Below, in pieces: positions 8,316-16,227 of a stretch of 64,000 nt of DNA. Made by a program: the position numbers and the translations under genes. Position 1 is the first letter of the stretch. Every line of letters begins with the position of its first letter. Under the pieces are notes generated by a model. That model was not told the DNA's origin. It was given only the letters and a program-made list of their open reading frames with translations, and ran no database searches. Source of the DNA: Leucobacter sp. cx-328 (GTDB lineage: Bacteria; Actinomycetota; Actinomycetes; Actinomycetales; Microbacteriaceae); assembly GCF_014530035.1 (NCBI RefSeq), contig NZ_JACVMX010000011.1:40825-104824 (forward strand). The letters run 5' to 3'.

Positions 8316-8343
8316 GGTACAAATGTAACGGTACATTTGTACC
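8316..8343. promoter_or_regulatory. TetR operator, perfect 12+12 bp inverted repeat
   Basis: The arms GGTACAAATGTA and TACATTTGTACC are exact reverse complements separated by ACGG. The repeat lies directly upstream of the TetR gene, in a TetR-exporter operon, so it is very probably the autoregulatory operator. Confidence 0.8.
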
Positions 8344-8403
8344 ACAGGAGAAGGGTGCGGCGCCAGCTTGCCGAGAGGAAAAAGATTCAGCCCAAGAAAT
8401 GAC

Positions 8404-8437
8404 AAAGTGCGGGTGACCAAAAGGCCACCCGCACTTT
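8404..8437 (-). terminator. Terminator hairpin of the cold shock gene
   Basis: AAAGTGCGGGTG and CACCCGCACTTT form a 12 bp stem with a 10 nt loop just after the stop of the cold shock gene. It ends in a TTT run on both strands and may also stop transcripts arriving from the other side. Confidence 0.75.
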
Positions 8438-8448
8438 GCGGTGAATCT

Positions 8449-8652
8449 TTAGAGGGGGCTGATCGATGCAGCCTGGGGACCCTTGGGGCCCTCTTCGATC
8501 TCGAATTCAACCTTCTGGTTCTCTTCGAGGTTACGGTGACCGAAGCCGATGATTGCGCTGTAGTGAGCGAAAACGTCACGCGATCCGTCGTCGGGAGCAA
8601 TGAAGCCGAAGCCCTTTTCCGAGTTGAACCACTTCACGGTGCCAGTAGCCAT
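8449..8652 (-). CDS. Cold shock protein, CspA family
   Basis: A 67-residue single cold-shock domain (OB fold) that binds single-stranded RNA or DNA and acts as an RNA chaperone. The sequence [18 protein letters not shown] holds RNP1-like KGFGFI, and DVFAHYSAI holds the RNP2-like motif. Length and start match other CspA proteins. The ATG at 8652 is preceded by GAAGGAAATAAC; longer in-frame readings would add an unrelated Arg-rich tail. A good terminator follows the stop, and the upstream gap is long enough for a regulated 5' leader as in other csp genes. Confidence 0.97.
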   Translation of the reverse strand: MATGTVKWFNSEKGFGFIAPDDGSRDVFAHYSAIIGFGHRNLEENQKVEFEIEEGPKGPQAASISPL

Positions 8653-9035
8653 GTTATTTCCTTCATTTTGGGTCGGTTTACGACCGGGGGTACCGCAGCG
8701 ACGGCGTCGCCCCGGAGATTGTGGGCGCAGCTCGGCGCAGCGATGCCGCATTCAGGGAAACAACTAACTGCACTGTTAGATCACCCGTGACGCGAAAGAA
8801 GCTGAGGCTGTAAGCCTGGCGAGGTACTGCAAAAAGAACTAAAGCCGATCAAGTTGGGTCGCAGAGCGACCGATGAAACAAAAGAGTGCGCAGGCATCTA
8901 TGACTACGCTCTCACGCGCATGACATATGAGCCGGACGCTGCTTTCAACAGTACATGGGATATCCCGTCAACGCACTGAATTTTTTGAGTGGCGGCCGAT
9001 GTAGGCCTGATAGGGCAGAAATACCTCACCATGTT
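8653..9035. other. Intergenic region upstream of the cold shock gene
   Basis: About 380 bp without a convincing gene, between the PhoH stop and the cold shock start. It must contain the csp promoter and leader, and probably the end of the phoH transcript. I see no strong palindrome or tRNA in it. It is less GC-rich than its surroundings, as csp leaders often are. An unrecognised small RNA cannot be excluded. Confidence 0.4.
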
Positions 9036-10391
9036 CTACCGGTCCAGGATGCCCGTCACGAGAGCCGCAATCTCACTTCGTTCGCTCCGCGTCAGTGTGA
9101 CGTGCCCGAACAAACGGTGACCTTTGAGCTGTTCAATTACCGCCGCAACACCGTCGTGTCGGCCGACCCGGAGGTTGTCACGCTGCGCAACATCGTGCGT
9201 CAACACCACTCGCGACCCGAGACCAATGCGGCTCAGCATCGTGAACAAGACATTGCGTTCGAGGGATTGCGCTTCATCGACGATCACAAATGCGTCGTGC
9301 AACGATCGCCCACGAATGTGCGTCAGCGGCAACACTTCGATAAGCCCACGCGCTTCAACTTCTGCAAGCACGTTTGGCGAGACAATCGCGCCAAGTGTGT
9401 CAAACACAGCTTCAGCCCACGGACCCATCTTTTCGTGCTGGTCCCCTGGCAGGTATCCAAGCTCCTGCCCGCCCACCGCATACAGGGGCCGGAAGACCAT
9501 AATCTTCCGGTGTTCCTGTCGCTCGAGCACAGCTTCGAGACCTGCCGCAAGCGCGAGGGCTGACTTTCCCGTACCCGCGCTGCCACCGAGCGAGACGATC
9601 CCCACAGCGGGATCGAGGAGCAAGTCAATGGCGAGCCTCTGCTCAGCACTACGCCCGGTCACCCCAAACACCTCACGGTCGCCCCGCACGAGCCGCAGTG
9701 ATGCTGAACCAGTCGTTCGCGCGAGCGCGGATCCTCCCACTGAAGACACGATGACACCGGTCCCAAGTGGCACGTCTGCTACCTCAGCTACCCCGTCAAG
9801 CTGACCCTCAGCCCATAGATCGGCGAGCGCTTGCTCAGCGACATCAACCGTGACGACGCCGGTGTAGGAATCATCAGTGGCAAGCTCCGCGCGGTATTCC
9901 TCAGCACCAAGCCCGAGGGCAGCCGCTTTGACTCGCATTGGCAGATCCTTGGAGACAATCGTCACGTTCGGCATTTCGCTCGCGAGGTTGAGCGCGACCG
10001 CGAGGATCCGCGAATCATTGTCTCCGAGCCGCATCCCGCTCGGAAGCGCCGTCTCGTTCGAGTGGTTTAACTCGACGTAGACCGTGCCACCCTGTTCCCC
10101 CACTGGCACCGGAAAATCAAGACGCACGTGCTGGGCGCGCAACCCGTCGAGCAATCGGAGCGCCGTTCGCGCGAAGTACCCGAGCTCGGGATCGTGCCGC
10201 TTCTTTTCCAGCTCAGAGATCACCACGACCGGGATCACTACGGCGTGCTCGGCAAACCTGAACATGGCGCGCGGATCACTCAGCAGCACCGACGTATCAA
10301 GCACGTAGGTGCGCTCATCCTGTGGCAGCACCTCGGGCGAGACTGTGCCGGCAAAGTGTGCGGTGCGGTGGGTGCGTGGGAAATCGGTCAC
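9036..10391 (-). CDS. PhoH family protein with N-terminal PIN domain
   Basis: A 451-residue two-domain protein. The N-terminal PIN nuclease domain (about residues 25-165) begins [19 protein letters not shown] with the first acidic residue, and has VISELEKK and later acidic positions ([10 protein letters not shown]). The C-terminal PhoH ATPase (about 245-450) has Walker [14 protein letters not shown] and Walker [12 protein letters not shown], then [24 protein letters not shown]-PhoH (PhoH2) proteins are reported RNA unwinding and cutting enzymes in mycobacteria; their role is unsettled. The GTG start is preceded by GGAG about 8 nt upstream. The 200 bp between this gene and trmL contains repeated CGGTGAA words, described separately. 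Confidence 0.92.
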   Translation of the reverse strand: MTDFPRTHRTAHFAGTVSPEVLPQDERTYVLDTSVLLSDPRAMFRFAEHAVVIPVVVISELEKKRHDPELGYFARTALRLLDGLRAQHVRLDFPVPVGEQGGTVYVELNHSNETALPSGMRLGDNDSRILAVALNLASEMPNVTIVSKDLPMRVKAAALGLGAEEYRAELATDDSYTGVVTVDVAEQALADLWAEGQLDGVAEVADVPLGTGVIVSSVGGSALARTTGSASLRLVRGDREVFGVTGRSAEQRLAIDLLLDPAVGIVSLGGSAGTGKSALALAAGLEAVLERQEHRKIMVFRPLYAVGGQELGYLPGDQHEKMGPWAEAVFDTLGAIVSPNVLAEVEARGLIEVLPLTHIRGRSLHDAFVIVDEAQSLERNVLFTMLSRIGLGSRVVLTHDVAQRDNLRVGRHDGVAAVIEQLKGHRLFGHVTLTRSERSEIAALVTGILDR

Positions 10392-10444
10392 GGGGACTCC
10401 TTCGAGACGGTTACTTCTCGCAGGGCGGCTATCCCTTTCTCACT

Positions 10445-10547
10445 GCGGTGAAAGTTCACCGCCCCGACCAGGCACGTTGCCCGATACCGCCAACGGTACG
10501 AGCCGAAAGCAGCCCGCAACACCACCGGCCGGTGAACGGTCGGTGAA
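10445..10547. promoter_or_regulatory. Repeated CGGTGAA/TTCACCG sites between phoH and trmL
   Basis: A perfect 8+8 bp palindrome, GCGGTGAAAGTTCACCGC, occupies 10445-10462. Two more CGGTGAA half-sites in direct orientation lie at 10530-10536 and 10541-10547, and CACCGGCCGGTG at 10523-10534 is itself a perfect palindrome. The sites sit in a divergent promoter region, so a shared regulator of phoH and the trmL operon is plausible but unidentified. Confidence 0.5.
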
Positions 10548-10592
10548 GTCTCGACACTCACATCCTCAGCACGACCGGGTACGCTTTTACAG

Positions 10593-11054
10593 GTGAGCCG
10601 CATTTTGTTCTTCGAACCACGTATCGCCGGGAATACCGGAAGCACCATCCGATTGGCCGCCGGCACCGGCGACGAACTCCACATCGTGAAGCCGTTGTTC
10701 GACTTCGAAGACGCGAAGCTTCGTCGCGCAGGTCTCGACTACCACGACCTCGCAAACGTCACCGTGCACGAGACCCTGGAGGACGCGCTCGAGGTGCTGC
10801 TCCCCGCACGTCTGTTCGCATTCACCGCGCACACCTCCACGCGGTACACCGACGTGCAGTACGAACCGACCGACATTCTCATGTTCGGCCCAGAGCCCAC
10901 CGGCCTGCCAGTCGAGGTGCTTGAGCACCCGGCTGTGACCGCCCACCTTCGCATTCCCATGCTTGAAGGCAGGCGGTCAATGAACCTCGCCAACTGCGCA
11001 GCAATCGCAGCGTACGAGGCGTGGCGCCAGCAGGGTTTCCCCGGCGCGAAGTAA
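10593..11054 (+). CDS. trmL: tRNA (cytidine(34)-2'-O)-methyltransferase, TrmL-like (SPOUT)
   Basis: A 153-residue SPOUT methyltransferase, the length of TrmL/YibK. The family pattern is visible: an N-terminal FFEPRIAGNTGSTIRLAAGTG (usual form PxIPxNTGNxxR), LMFGPEPTGLP at about residues 95-105, and the knot region IPMLEGRRSMNLANCAAIAAYEAWRQ near the end. TrmL puts a 2'-O-methyl group on the wobble base of certain leucine tRNAs using S-adenosylmethionine. The GTG start has no clear Shine-Dalgarno; TACGCT lies 7 nt before it, which suggests a leaderless transcript. The FAD oxidoreductase gene follows after 4 bp, so they are probably co-transcribed. Confidence 0.9.
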   Translation: MSRILFFEPRIAGNTGSTIRLAAGTGDELHIVKPLFDFEDAKLRRAGLDYHDLANVTVHETLEDALEVLLPARLFAFTAHTSTRYTDVQYEPTDILMFGPEPTGLPVEVLEHPAVTAHLRIPMLEGRRSMNLANCAAIAAYEAWRQQGFPGAK

Positions 11055-11058
11055 GCGC

Positions 11059-12531
11059 ATGACCGCAGCCGTCGTCGGCGCAGGCCCCAACGGCCTTGCC
11101 GCTGCTGTCACCCTGGCCCGCGCAGGCGTCTCGGTCACGGTCTACGAGGCGGCAGAAACCATCGGCGGCGGCACGCGCACGCTTGAGATTGTCGAGCCAG
11201 GCGTGCTGCACGACATGTGCTCCGCTATCCATCCCACCGCGGTGGCCACTGGCTTCTTCAAGGCCTTTGAACTCGAAAAGCGCATGGAGTTCGTGACACC
11301 CGACGCGTCGTATGCAAATCCCCTCGACGCAGCAGGCGGAAGCCCTGACAATCGCGCGGCCATCGCCTACCGTGATCTCGACTGCACCGCAGACGAGCTC
11401 GGCCGCGATGGCAAGCGATACGCAGATTTCTACGCCCCACTCCTCAACCGCCTCGACGGCGCGATCGATTTTGCGTTCGGCGGCAGCATGCTGCGCATGC
11501 CACGCGACCTTCTTGCCGCCGCGGCAACTGGCCTGCGCACCCTCGAGCAGGGCACTCCACTCTGGAACCAGCGCTTCACCGAGTCTGCCGCACCGGCACT
11601 CATCTCCGGCGTCGCTGCACACAGCATTGGCAAGATGCCAAACCTCGCAACGTCAGCGGTCGGTGTCATGCTTGGCGTACTCGGCCACGCAGACGGGTGG
11701 CCAGTCCCGGTCGGCGGCTCCCGCGCAATCACCGACGCCCTCGCGGCCGACCTCGTGGCGCACGGTGGCACGATCCGCACCAATCACGCAGTGAGCGACA
11801 TTGGCGAGCTTGATAGCTTCGACACCGTGTTCTTCGACACGTCAGCGCGCGGCCTCGCGGAAATTGCCGGGCGACGGCTCCCCGCTCGTTACCTGCGCGC
11901 GCTGCGCCGTTTCAAGTTTGGCGATGCCGCAACCAAGGTTGACATGGTGCTCGACGGCCCAATTCCGTGGGCTGACGACCGGGTCTCACTCGCGCCAACC
12001 GTACACCTTGGCGGATCGCGCGCCGAGGCCGCCCGCGCTGAACTCGCAGTGTCCCGTGGGCAGCATCCCGACCGCCCATACGTGCTGCTCGCGCAGCCGA
12101 CTGCGTTTGATCCGCGCCGAAATCCCGCCGATGCCAACGCGGTCTGGAGCTACACGCACGTTCCCGCAAATTCCAACTTCGATGTATCGGAGCGAGTGAT
12201 CGCCCAGATCGAGCGATATGCGCCTGGTGTACGGGACCGCATTCGATCGGTGCACGTGACGACGGCGGCGGATCTCGCAGGCTACAACCGAAACTATGTT
12301 GGCGGCGACTTTAGCGCCGGCGCGGTATCGCTGCCGCAGCTCCTCGCACGCCCCACGATTTCTGCAGCGCCGTGGAAGACTCCGGCAACAGGCGTCTACC
12401 TCTGCTCGTCAGCGACCCCGCCTGGCCCAGGCGTACACGGCCTGTCTGGCTGGTACGCCGCGCTCAGGTCACTGCGCGACGACTACGGCTTGCCGGCACC
12501 CGACCTCAGCCTCGCAGCGAGCCCGCAGTAA
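11059..12531 (+). CDS. Phytoene-desaturase-like NAD(P)/FAD-dependent oxidoreductase
   Basis: A 490-residue flavoprotein. It opens with a dinucleotide-binding fold, AAVVGAGPNGLAAAVTLARAGVSVTVYEAAETIGGGTRTLE (GxGxxGL plus the GGG-R motif), and ends with a second FAD motif, TGVYLCSSATPPGPGVHGLSGWYAAL. This layout is that of the CrtI/phytoene dehydrogenase-like group (including retinol saturase-like proteins), but no carotenoid genes are nearby, so the substrate is unknown. It lies 4 bp after trmL and 10 bp before the AI-2E family gene. The ATG lacks a strong Shine-Dalgarno and may rely on translational coupling. Confidence 0.85.
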   Translation: MTAAVVGAGPNGLAAAVTLARAGVSVTVYEAAETIGGGTRTLEIVEPGVLHDMCSAIHPTAVATGFFKAFELEKRMEFVTPDASYANPLDAAGGSPDNRAAIAYRDLDCTADELGRDGKRYADFYAPLLNRLDGAIDFAFGGSMLRMPRDLLAAAATGLRTLEQGTPLWNQRFTESAAPALISGVAAHSIGKMPNLATSAVGVMLGVLGHADGWPVPVGGSRAITDALAADLVAHGGTIRTNHAVSDIGELDSFDTVFFDTSARGLAEIAGRRLPARYLRALRRFKFGDAATKVDMVLDGPIPWADDRVSLAPTVHLGGSRAEAARAELAVSRGQHPDRPYVLLAQPTAFDPRRNPADANAVWSYTHVPANSNFDVSERVIAQIERYAPGVRDRIRSVHVTTAADLAGYNRNYVGGDFSAGAVSLPQLLARPTISAAPWKTPATGVYLCSSATPPGPGVHGLSGWYAALRSLRDDYGLPAPDLSLAASPQ

Positions 12532-12541
12532 GCTCCTCTCT

Positions 12542-13621
12542 ATGAGTGAAACTCCAGGATCCGGGTACGGCAAGCTCCGCAGATTGGGCATGGGCAGCTG
12601 GTCGGCCATCGGCATCATCTTGCTGGTCCTGGTCATCGCGGCCGGCCTCGCTGCCTTAAGTAACGTAGTGGTGCCGCTCGTCATCGCGGTCATTCTCGGC
12701 ACCGTGCTCGAACCGATCGTGACCTGGCTGACGAGGTACCGCATTCCGCGCACGCTCGCCGCGACGATCGTGCTCCTGCTCGCCTGCGCGGTCACGACCG
12801 TACTCACGATCATCCTCGTGCGCGGGTTCGTACATCAGATTCCGGAAATTTCGCATCAGCTTGCTCGTGGCTGGGTTCAGTTTGCAAATTGGATGCAGTC
12901 CCTGGATCTTGATTCAAGCTGGCTCGATCAGCTGCGCACAGCAGGCGACGACCTCATCGGCAAATTGAGCGGCGGAGCCCTCGGTTTCGTCACAAGTGCG
13001 GTCTACGGGACTATCACCCTCGCGCTCGGACTCTTCTTCGCAATCTACTTCCTGTTCTTCGTGCTCCGTGACGGCCGCATGTTCCCTGCGTGGCTCGCAC
13101 GGATGACCGGCCAGGATCAGGCACTCTTCACCGAGATCGACACCCAGGTGCAGCAGTCGCTGCGCGGCTACTTCAGCGGCACCGCAGTCACCGCGCTCAT
13201 CACCGGGCCCATCTTTGTGATCCCCTTGCTCATTTTGGGCATCCCACTCGTCATCCCGATGATCATTCTGTACTTCGTACTGTCGTTCATCCCGTTCCTT
13301 GGTGCGTGGCTCACCGGTGTCTTCGCAATCCTCATCGCCTTCGGATACGGCGGCCCCTCGGCCGCCCTCATTGTCGGTCTCGGCCTGCTCATCTCGAACG
13401 GCCCGGTCCAGAACGTAGTGAGCGCGTGGGCGCTTGGCTCGTCGCTCAAGATCCACCCCGTCACCGTGCTGGTTGCGACCATGGCCGGCGGCGTCATCGC
13501 TGGCGCACTCGGCATGGTGCTCGGCCCGCCCGTCATGTCTGCGCTGCAGCGTTCGTACAATGTCGTGCGCGAACACCGCGCGAAGGACACACAGCACACC
13601 CCAACATTGGAGTCAGCGTGA
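12542..13621 (+). CDS. AI-2E family transporter (PerM/TqsA type)
   Basis: A 359-residue membrane protein with about eight hydrophobic segments: a pair near residues 20-65 (IGIILLVLVIAAGLAAL, VVPLVIAVILGTVLEPIV), one at about 70-95, a hydrophilic middle, and a cluster from about 155 to 335. The LGIPLVIPMIILYFVLSFIPFLGAWL stretch is typical of the family. Members are implicated in export of autoinducer-2 or, in other bacteria, ion exchange; the local substrate is unknown. The ATG at 12542 has no Shine-Dalgarno; TAAGCT, overlapping the stop of the previous gene, sits 7 nt upstream and could be a leaderless -10. Its stop overlaps the next gene by 4 bp. Confidence 0.85.
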   Translation: MSETPGSGYGKLRRLGMGSWSAIGIILLVLVIAAGLAALSNVVVPLVIAVILGTVLEPIVTWLTRYRIPRTLAATIVLLLACAVTTVLTIILVRGFVHQIPEISHQLARGWVQFANWMQSLDLDSSWLDQLRTAGDDLIGKLSGGALGFVTSAVYGTITLALGLFFAIYFLFFVLRDGRMFPAWLARMTGQDQALFTEIDTQVQQSLRGYFSGTAVTALITGPIFVIPLLILGIPLVIPMIILYFVLSFIPFLGAWLTGVFAILIAFGYGGPSAALIVGLGLLISNGPVQNVVSAWALGSSLKIHPVTVLVATMAGGVIAGALGMVLGPPVMSALQRSYNVVREHRAKDTQHTPTLESA

Positions 13622-14070
13622 CCGAGCGCGCACAGCAGGATGCTGACAACCGCGGGCTGGCCGTGGAGTTTCTCACCCGCGAATCTACTGGCCGCCCCAC
13701 GCTCGCAGATTTCGACGGCACCCCCGTCGCGAAGAGCGTGGTTGTGAAGCAGGGCGACACCTTCGCGTTCGTCATCGCGCCGCTTGCCTCACGGTTCAGC
13801 TGGCCGCGTCTGCGCAAGCACCTCGGTGTGAACCGTGTCTCACTGCCAGACGCCGAGGTCGCCTACGAAGCGACCGGCTACCACCCGGGCACCATCAGCC
13901 CGCTCGGAGCGAAGATTCCCTGGCCGGTGTATATCGATGTGCGCCTTGCTGGCACGCAGATCATGCTCGGCGCTGGTCAGCCGCAGGTGGCAGCCCGCGT
14001 GAACGTTGATGAGTTCGCAGCCGCCTTCGACGCCGAGTTCGTCGATTTGGCGGATCCCATCACCGAATAA
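13618..14070 (+). CDS. YbaK/EbsC family aminoacyl-tRNA deacylase
   Basis: A 150-residue single-domain protein of the ProX/YbaK editing superfamily. The family pattern can be followed through KSVVVKQGDTFAFVIAPLASRFSWPRLRKHLGVNRVSLPDAEVAYEATGYHPGTISPLG, which holds the catalytic lysine region and the G-x-x-P-G-x-x-x-P loop near residues 95-105. Such proteins remove mischarged amino acids, mostly Cys-tRNA-Pro or similar, in the cytoplasm. The GTG at 13618 overlaps the stop of the AI-2E family gene (GTGA), so translation is probably coupled. It converges on the OhrR-like gene with the two stop codons back to back at 14070/14071. Which tRNA it edits is not known. Confidence 0.88.
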   Translation: MTERAQQDADNRGLAVEFLTRESTGRPTLADFDGTPVAKSVVVKQGDTFAFVIAPLASRFSWPRLRKHLGVNRVSLPDAEVAYEATGYHPGTISPLGAKIPWPVYIDVRLAGTQIMLGAGQPQVAARVNVDEFAAAFDAEFVDLADPITE

Positions 14071-14520
14071 TCAGTCCTCTTTGCGGTGGACTGAATCAAT
14101 CAACACCGAAAGCTCATCGCGAAGCGCCATGAGTTGCTCGACCGGCAACCCCAGGCGGTCGACGACGGCCGGCGGCACTGCGAGTGCTTTCTCTCGCAGC
14201 GCCATGCCCGCGTCAGTCGGCACGAGCGCAAAGGTGCGCTCGTCACCGTCGACGGGAACGCGCTCAATAAGCCCCGATTGTTCAAGCCGCTTAATAAGCG
14301 GTGAAAGTGTCGCGGGGTCGAGGTGCAGCATCTCGACGACCTCACGGAATCGCAGGGGTGCGTCACCCCAGAGCGCAAGCATCACCAAATACTGCGGGTG
14401 CGTCAGCCCAAGCGGCTCGAGAATCGGCCGATAAATTCCAATGACGCTGCGGCTCGCTACGGAAAGCGCAAAGCACACTTGGCGGTCGAGTTCGAGTGCA
14501 TCGTCTGGGCTGAGTTTCAC
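14071..14520 (-). CDS. MarR family regulator, OhrR-like (one cysteine)
   Basis: A 149-residue winged-helix regulator. The N-terminus LELDRQVCFALSVASRSVIGIYRPIL parallels that of Bacillus OhrR, placing the single cysteine (Cys16, the only Cys in the protein) at the peroxide-sensing position. The HTH and wing read FREVVEMLHLDPATLSPLIKRLEQSGLIER and DERTFALVPTDAG. OhrR proteins repress an organic hydroperoxide reductase until the cysteine is oxidised. No ohr gene is adjacent; the divergent neighbour is a small CxxC protein, and a pair of palindromes lies between them. The GTG start has AGGAT upstream. OhrR-like function is inferred from residue pattern and is fairly well supported. Confidence 0.85.
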   Translation of the reverse strand: MKLSPDDALELDRQVCFALSVASRSVIGIYRPILEPLGLTHPQYLVMLALWGDAPLRFREVVEMLHLDPATLSPLIKRLEQSGLIERVPVDGDERTFALVPTDAGMALREKALAVPPAVVDRLGLPVEQLMALRDELSVLIDSVHRKED

Positions 14521-14536
14521 CCCGCAATCCTACCCT

Positions 14537-14583
14537 CGTTTGTGCACAAACGAACATGCTATGATTTCGTTTGTGCGCGAACG
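14537..14583. promoter_or_regulatory. Paired palindromic operators for the OhrR-like regulator
   Basis: CGTTTGTGCACAAACG (14537-14552) is a perfect 16 bp palindrome, and CGTTTGTGCGCGAACG (14568-14583) is a near copy with one mismatched pair. Their centres are 31 bp apart, three helical turns, so two dimers would sit on the same face. A TATGAT hexamer at 14560-14565 lies between them as a likely -10 for the rightward gene. Confidence 0.7.
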
Positions 14584-14845
14584 AAGAAGAAGACTCTGGC
14601 ATGAAACCCCGTGGGATGGCGATCCTGGCTTGGCGCCCTTCCTCCGACGACTGATCTATCAGTTCTCGGGCCCGTCACAGCTGGGCAAGCGTGGCGAACC
14701 GGCGTATGTGCGTCCGGCGAACCCCGCCTGCCCAATCTGCAAATCCCCCATGAACCAGCACCACTTTGACCGCGGCGGCCCGGGCAAGCCGACTCACTTC
14801 CGCTGCCCGCCCCCACAAGAACGCAGCGAAGAAGCGACTATCTAG
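14573..14845 (+). CDS. Small conserved actinobacterial protein with CxxC motif
   Basis: A protein of about 90 residues. It has a hydrophobic, Pro/Gly-rich first half (PWDGDPGLAPFLRRLIYQFSGPSQLG) and a compact second half with CPICKSPMNQHHFDRGGP and a later FRCP. The CxxC with a following His and Cys resembles a zinc ribbon knuckle. I do not recognise a function; I believe relatives exist in Microbacteriaceae. The start is uncertain. GTG 14573 lies 7 nt after a TATGAT hexamer, suggesting a leaderless transcript; ATG 14561 overlaps that hexamer. The promoter sits within the two OhrR-like operators, so redox-controlled expression is plausible. Confidence 0.6.
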   Translation: MRERRRRLWHETPWDGDPGLAPFLRRLIYQFSGPSQLGKRGEPAYVRPANPACPICKSPMNQHHFDRGGPGKPTHFRCPPPQERSEEATI

Positions 14846-14956
14846 GCATTCCCTGTGAGGTAACCACAGAATTGCTTGCAGGGGATTCACAGTAGGCATA
14901 CAGTGCAATTACACCCCCAAAACATAACTTGGGAGTTCCACAAGAGAGGAAGACCA

Positions 14957-15382
14957 ATGAAGACACCCCTCATCTCCGCGGTAGCACTTGCGGCCGCAAT
15001 CCCCCTCCTCCTCACCGGATGCGGCGCCGACAACACCAGCACCGACGAAGAAACCGGAACGAGTACTGGCACAAACACAGGCACGAACGACACCTCGCCA
15101 GTTCAAGACGCTGACACCCTCTTCGGAGACCTGCAGAACGCAGGCAGCATTCCCAAGGACTTCCCTGCAACCAAGGATCTTCGCGTTGAAGTAAACGACG
15201 ACGAGTTCGCGATCGCCTGGAAAGGTGACGCAATGACCAATGGCTGCAAGCCTGGCGATGCATCACCCAACTCAACCGCGAGCATCCTGCTCATTGCAGA
15301 CGGCGCTCTGACCGACATCCAGCAGTGCGGTGGGGTCTGGCAGGCAACCCAGGCAGACGGTTCACACGTAGCCTGGAACTAG
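14957..15382 (+). CDS. Small secreted lipoprotein of unknown function
   Basis: A 141-residue predicted lipoprotein. It has a short basic start, a hydrophobic stretch and the lipobox LLTGC at residues 19-23, followed by a Thr/Ser/Asn/Gly-rich linker (STDEETGTSTGTNTGTND). The remaining domain of about 90 residues is hydrophilic and carries two cysteines (NGCKPGD and QQCGGVW) that could form a disulfide. The ATG at 14957 is preceded by GAGGAAG. It is a single-gene unit with a strong terminator after it. No family recognised. Confidence 0.8.
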   Translation: MKTPLISAVALAAAIPLLLTGCGADNTSTDEETGTSTGTNTGTNDTSPVQDADTLFGDLQNAGSIPKDFPATKDLRVEVNDDEFAIAWKGDAMTNGCKPGDASPNSTASILLIADGALTDIQQCGGVWQATQADGSHVAWN

Positions 15383-15403
15383 CGACGCAAGTAGCTAACT
15401 AGC

Positions 15404-15445
15404 AAAAGCCCCCGGGGTTGCAGATCGCAACACCGGGGGCTTTCT
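15404..15445 (+). terminator. Rho-independent terminator
   Basis: AAAGCCCCCGG and CCGGGGGCTTT pair, extended by GTTGC/GCAAC across a small bulge, giving a stem of about 16 bp with a short loop and TTTCTC after it. It ends the lipoprotein transcript; the PACE gene converges from the right and could share it. Confidence 0.85.
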
Positions 15446-15472
15446 CTATGGGCGGATCGATCCGCGCCACAA

Positions 15473-16066
15473 CTATTCAGCGGAGGGTAGGCCGCAGACC
15501 TTATCGAACGCCCAGGTGTAGACGACGGTGAAGACAAGGAAGAAGACAAGCAGGCTGGACTCGATAGCGAGCGCTTCGAGCAGGCTCACGCCAAGGGTGA
15601 TGGCAACGAGCGGAATAGTGAAGATGAGTACGCCACCTTCATAGCCGAATGCGTGGATCGCACGCATGAGTGGGCCGCGGTGGGTGACTCCGGAACGACG
15701 TTCGATGAACTCGAAAATCATGTTCCAGACATAGTTCCAGCCGGTCGCGGTGAGCGTCAGCAGCACCGCGGTCAGGGTTGAGTTGGCTCCGCCATGACCA
15801 AGAAGCATACCCAGCACGAAGATCGTGAAGAGCAGGCTGAATCCTTCGTATCCGATAACGAATACCACGCGGCGCAGCACGGGGGAACCCCCGAAGAAGC
15901 GCGCAGGCTTCACGCTAGCGGAGACAACAGGGAGCGAAATGCCCCCGGTGATTGCGGCGATCGGGCCGGTCACTGTTGCGGAAAGAATCTCGGCCGGAAT
16001 GGCATGAGTATTGGACGGGGGTGTGGTTTGCGAAGGCAAACCGGGGGTGTGGCCTGGGGCGGTCAC
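15473..16066 (-). CDS. PACE family efflux transporter (two BTP domains)
   Basis: A 197-residue membrane protein with four hydrophobic helices arranged as two bacterial transmembrane pair domains. The signature occurs twice: RRVVFVIGYEGFSLLFTIFV near residue 75 and RAIHAFGYEGGVLIFTIPLV near residue 140, each with Arg, and an acidic residue just before the helix; the end reads VVYTWAFDKVCGLP. PACE proteins such as AceI export biocides like chlorhexidine by proton exchange. An unusual extra 60-70 residue N-terminal segment, Pro/Thr-rich then hydrophobic, precedes the core. I chose GTG 16066 because GGAG lies 8 nt upstream. The gene has a near-consensus promoter with an overlapping palindrome at 16145-16192, so inducible expression is likely. 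The family was named from proteobacteria; presence here is noteworthy. Confidence 0.8.
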   Translation of the reverse strand: MTAPGHTPGLPSQTTPPSNTHAIPAEILSATVTGPIAAITGGISLPVVSASVKPARFFGGSPVLRRVVFVIGYEGFSLLFTIFVLGMLLGHGGANSTLTAVLLTLTATGWNYVWNMIFEFIERRSGVTHRGPLMRAIHAFGYEGGVLIFTIPLVAITLGVSLLEALAIESSLLVFFLVFTVVYTWAFDKVCGLPSAE

Positions 16067-16144
16067 GAGTATCACTCCAAATGATGCAACGCTACGCGGG
16101 AGGCAACCGTTACCCCTCTTTTGCACGTATACGTTGGTGAATTC

Positions 16145-16192
16145 ATTATATGGGCACTGATTCAGTAGTCAATTTCAAATTTGACGACTGAA
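16145..16192 (-). promoter_or_regulatory. Near-consensus sigma-A promoter and palindromic operator of the PACE gene
   Basis: On the minus strand TTGACT (16172-16167) and a perfect TATAAT (16150-16145) are separated by 16 bp. A 32 bp imperfect palindrome at 16161-16192, with arms TTCAGTAGTCAA and TTGACGACTGAA (11 of 12 pairs), covers the -35. The position is that of a repressor operator. The leader to the GTG would be about 75 nt. Confidence 0.7.
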
Positions 16193-16227
16193 ATCGAAGC
16201 GTTACTCTTCCCCCAGGCCACTACCAA

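Noticed and set aside
15404..15445. A riboswitch after the small lipoprotein gene
   Set aside because: The GC-rich stem with a T-rich end and short loop is an ordinary Rho-independent terminator.
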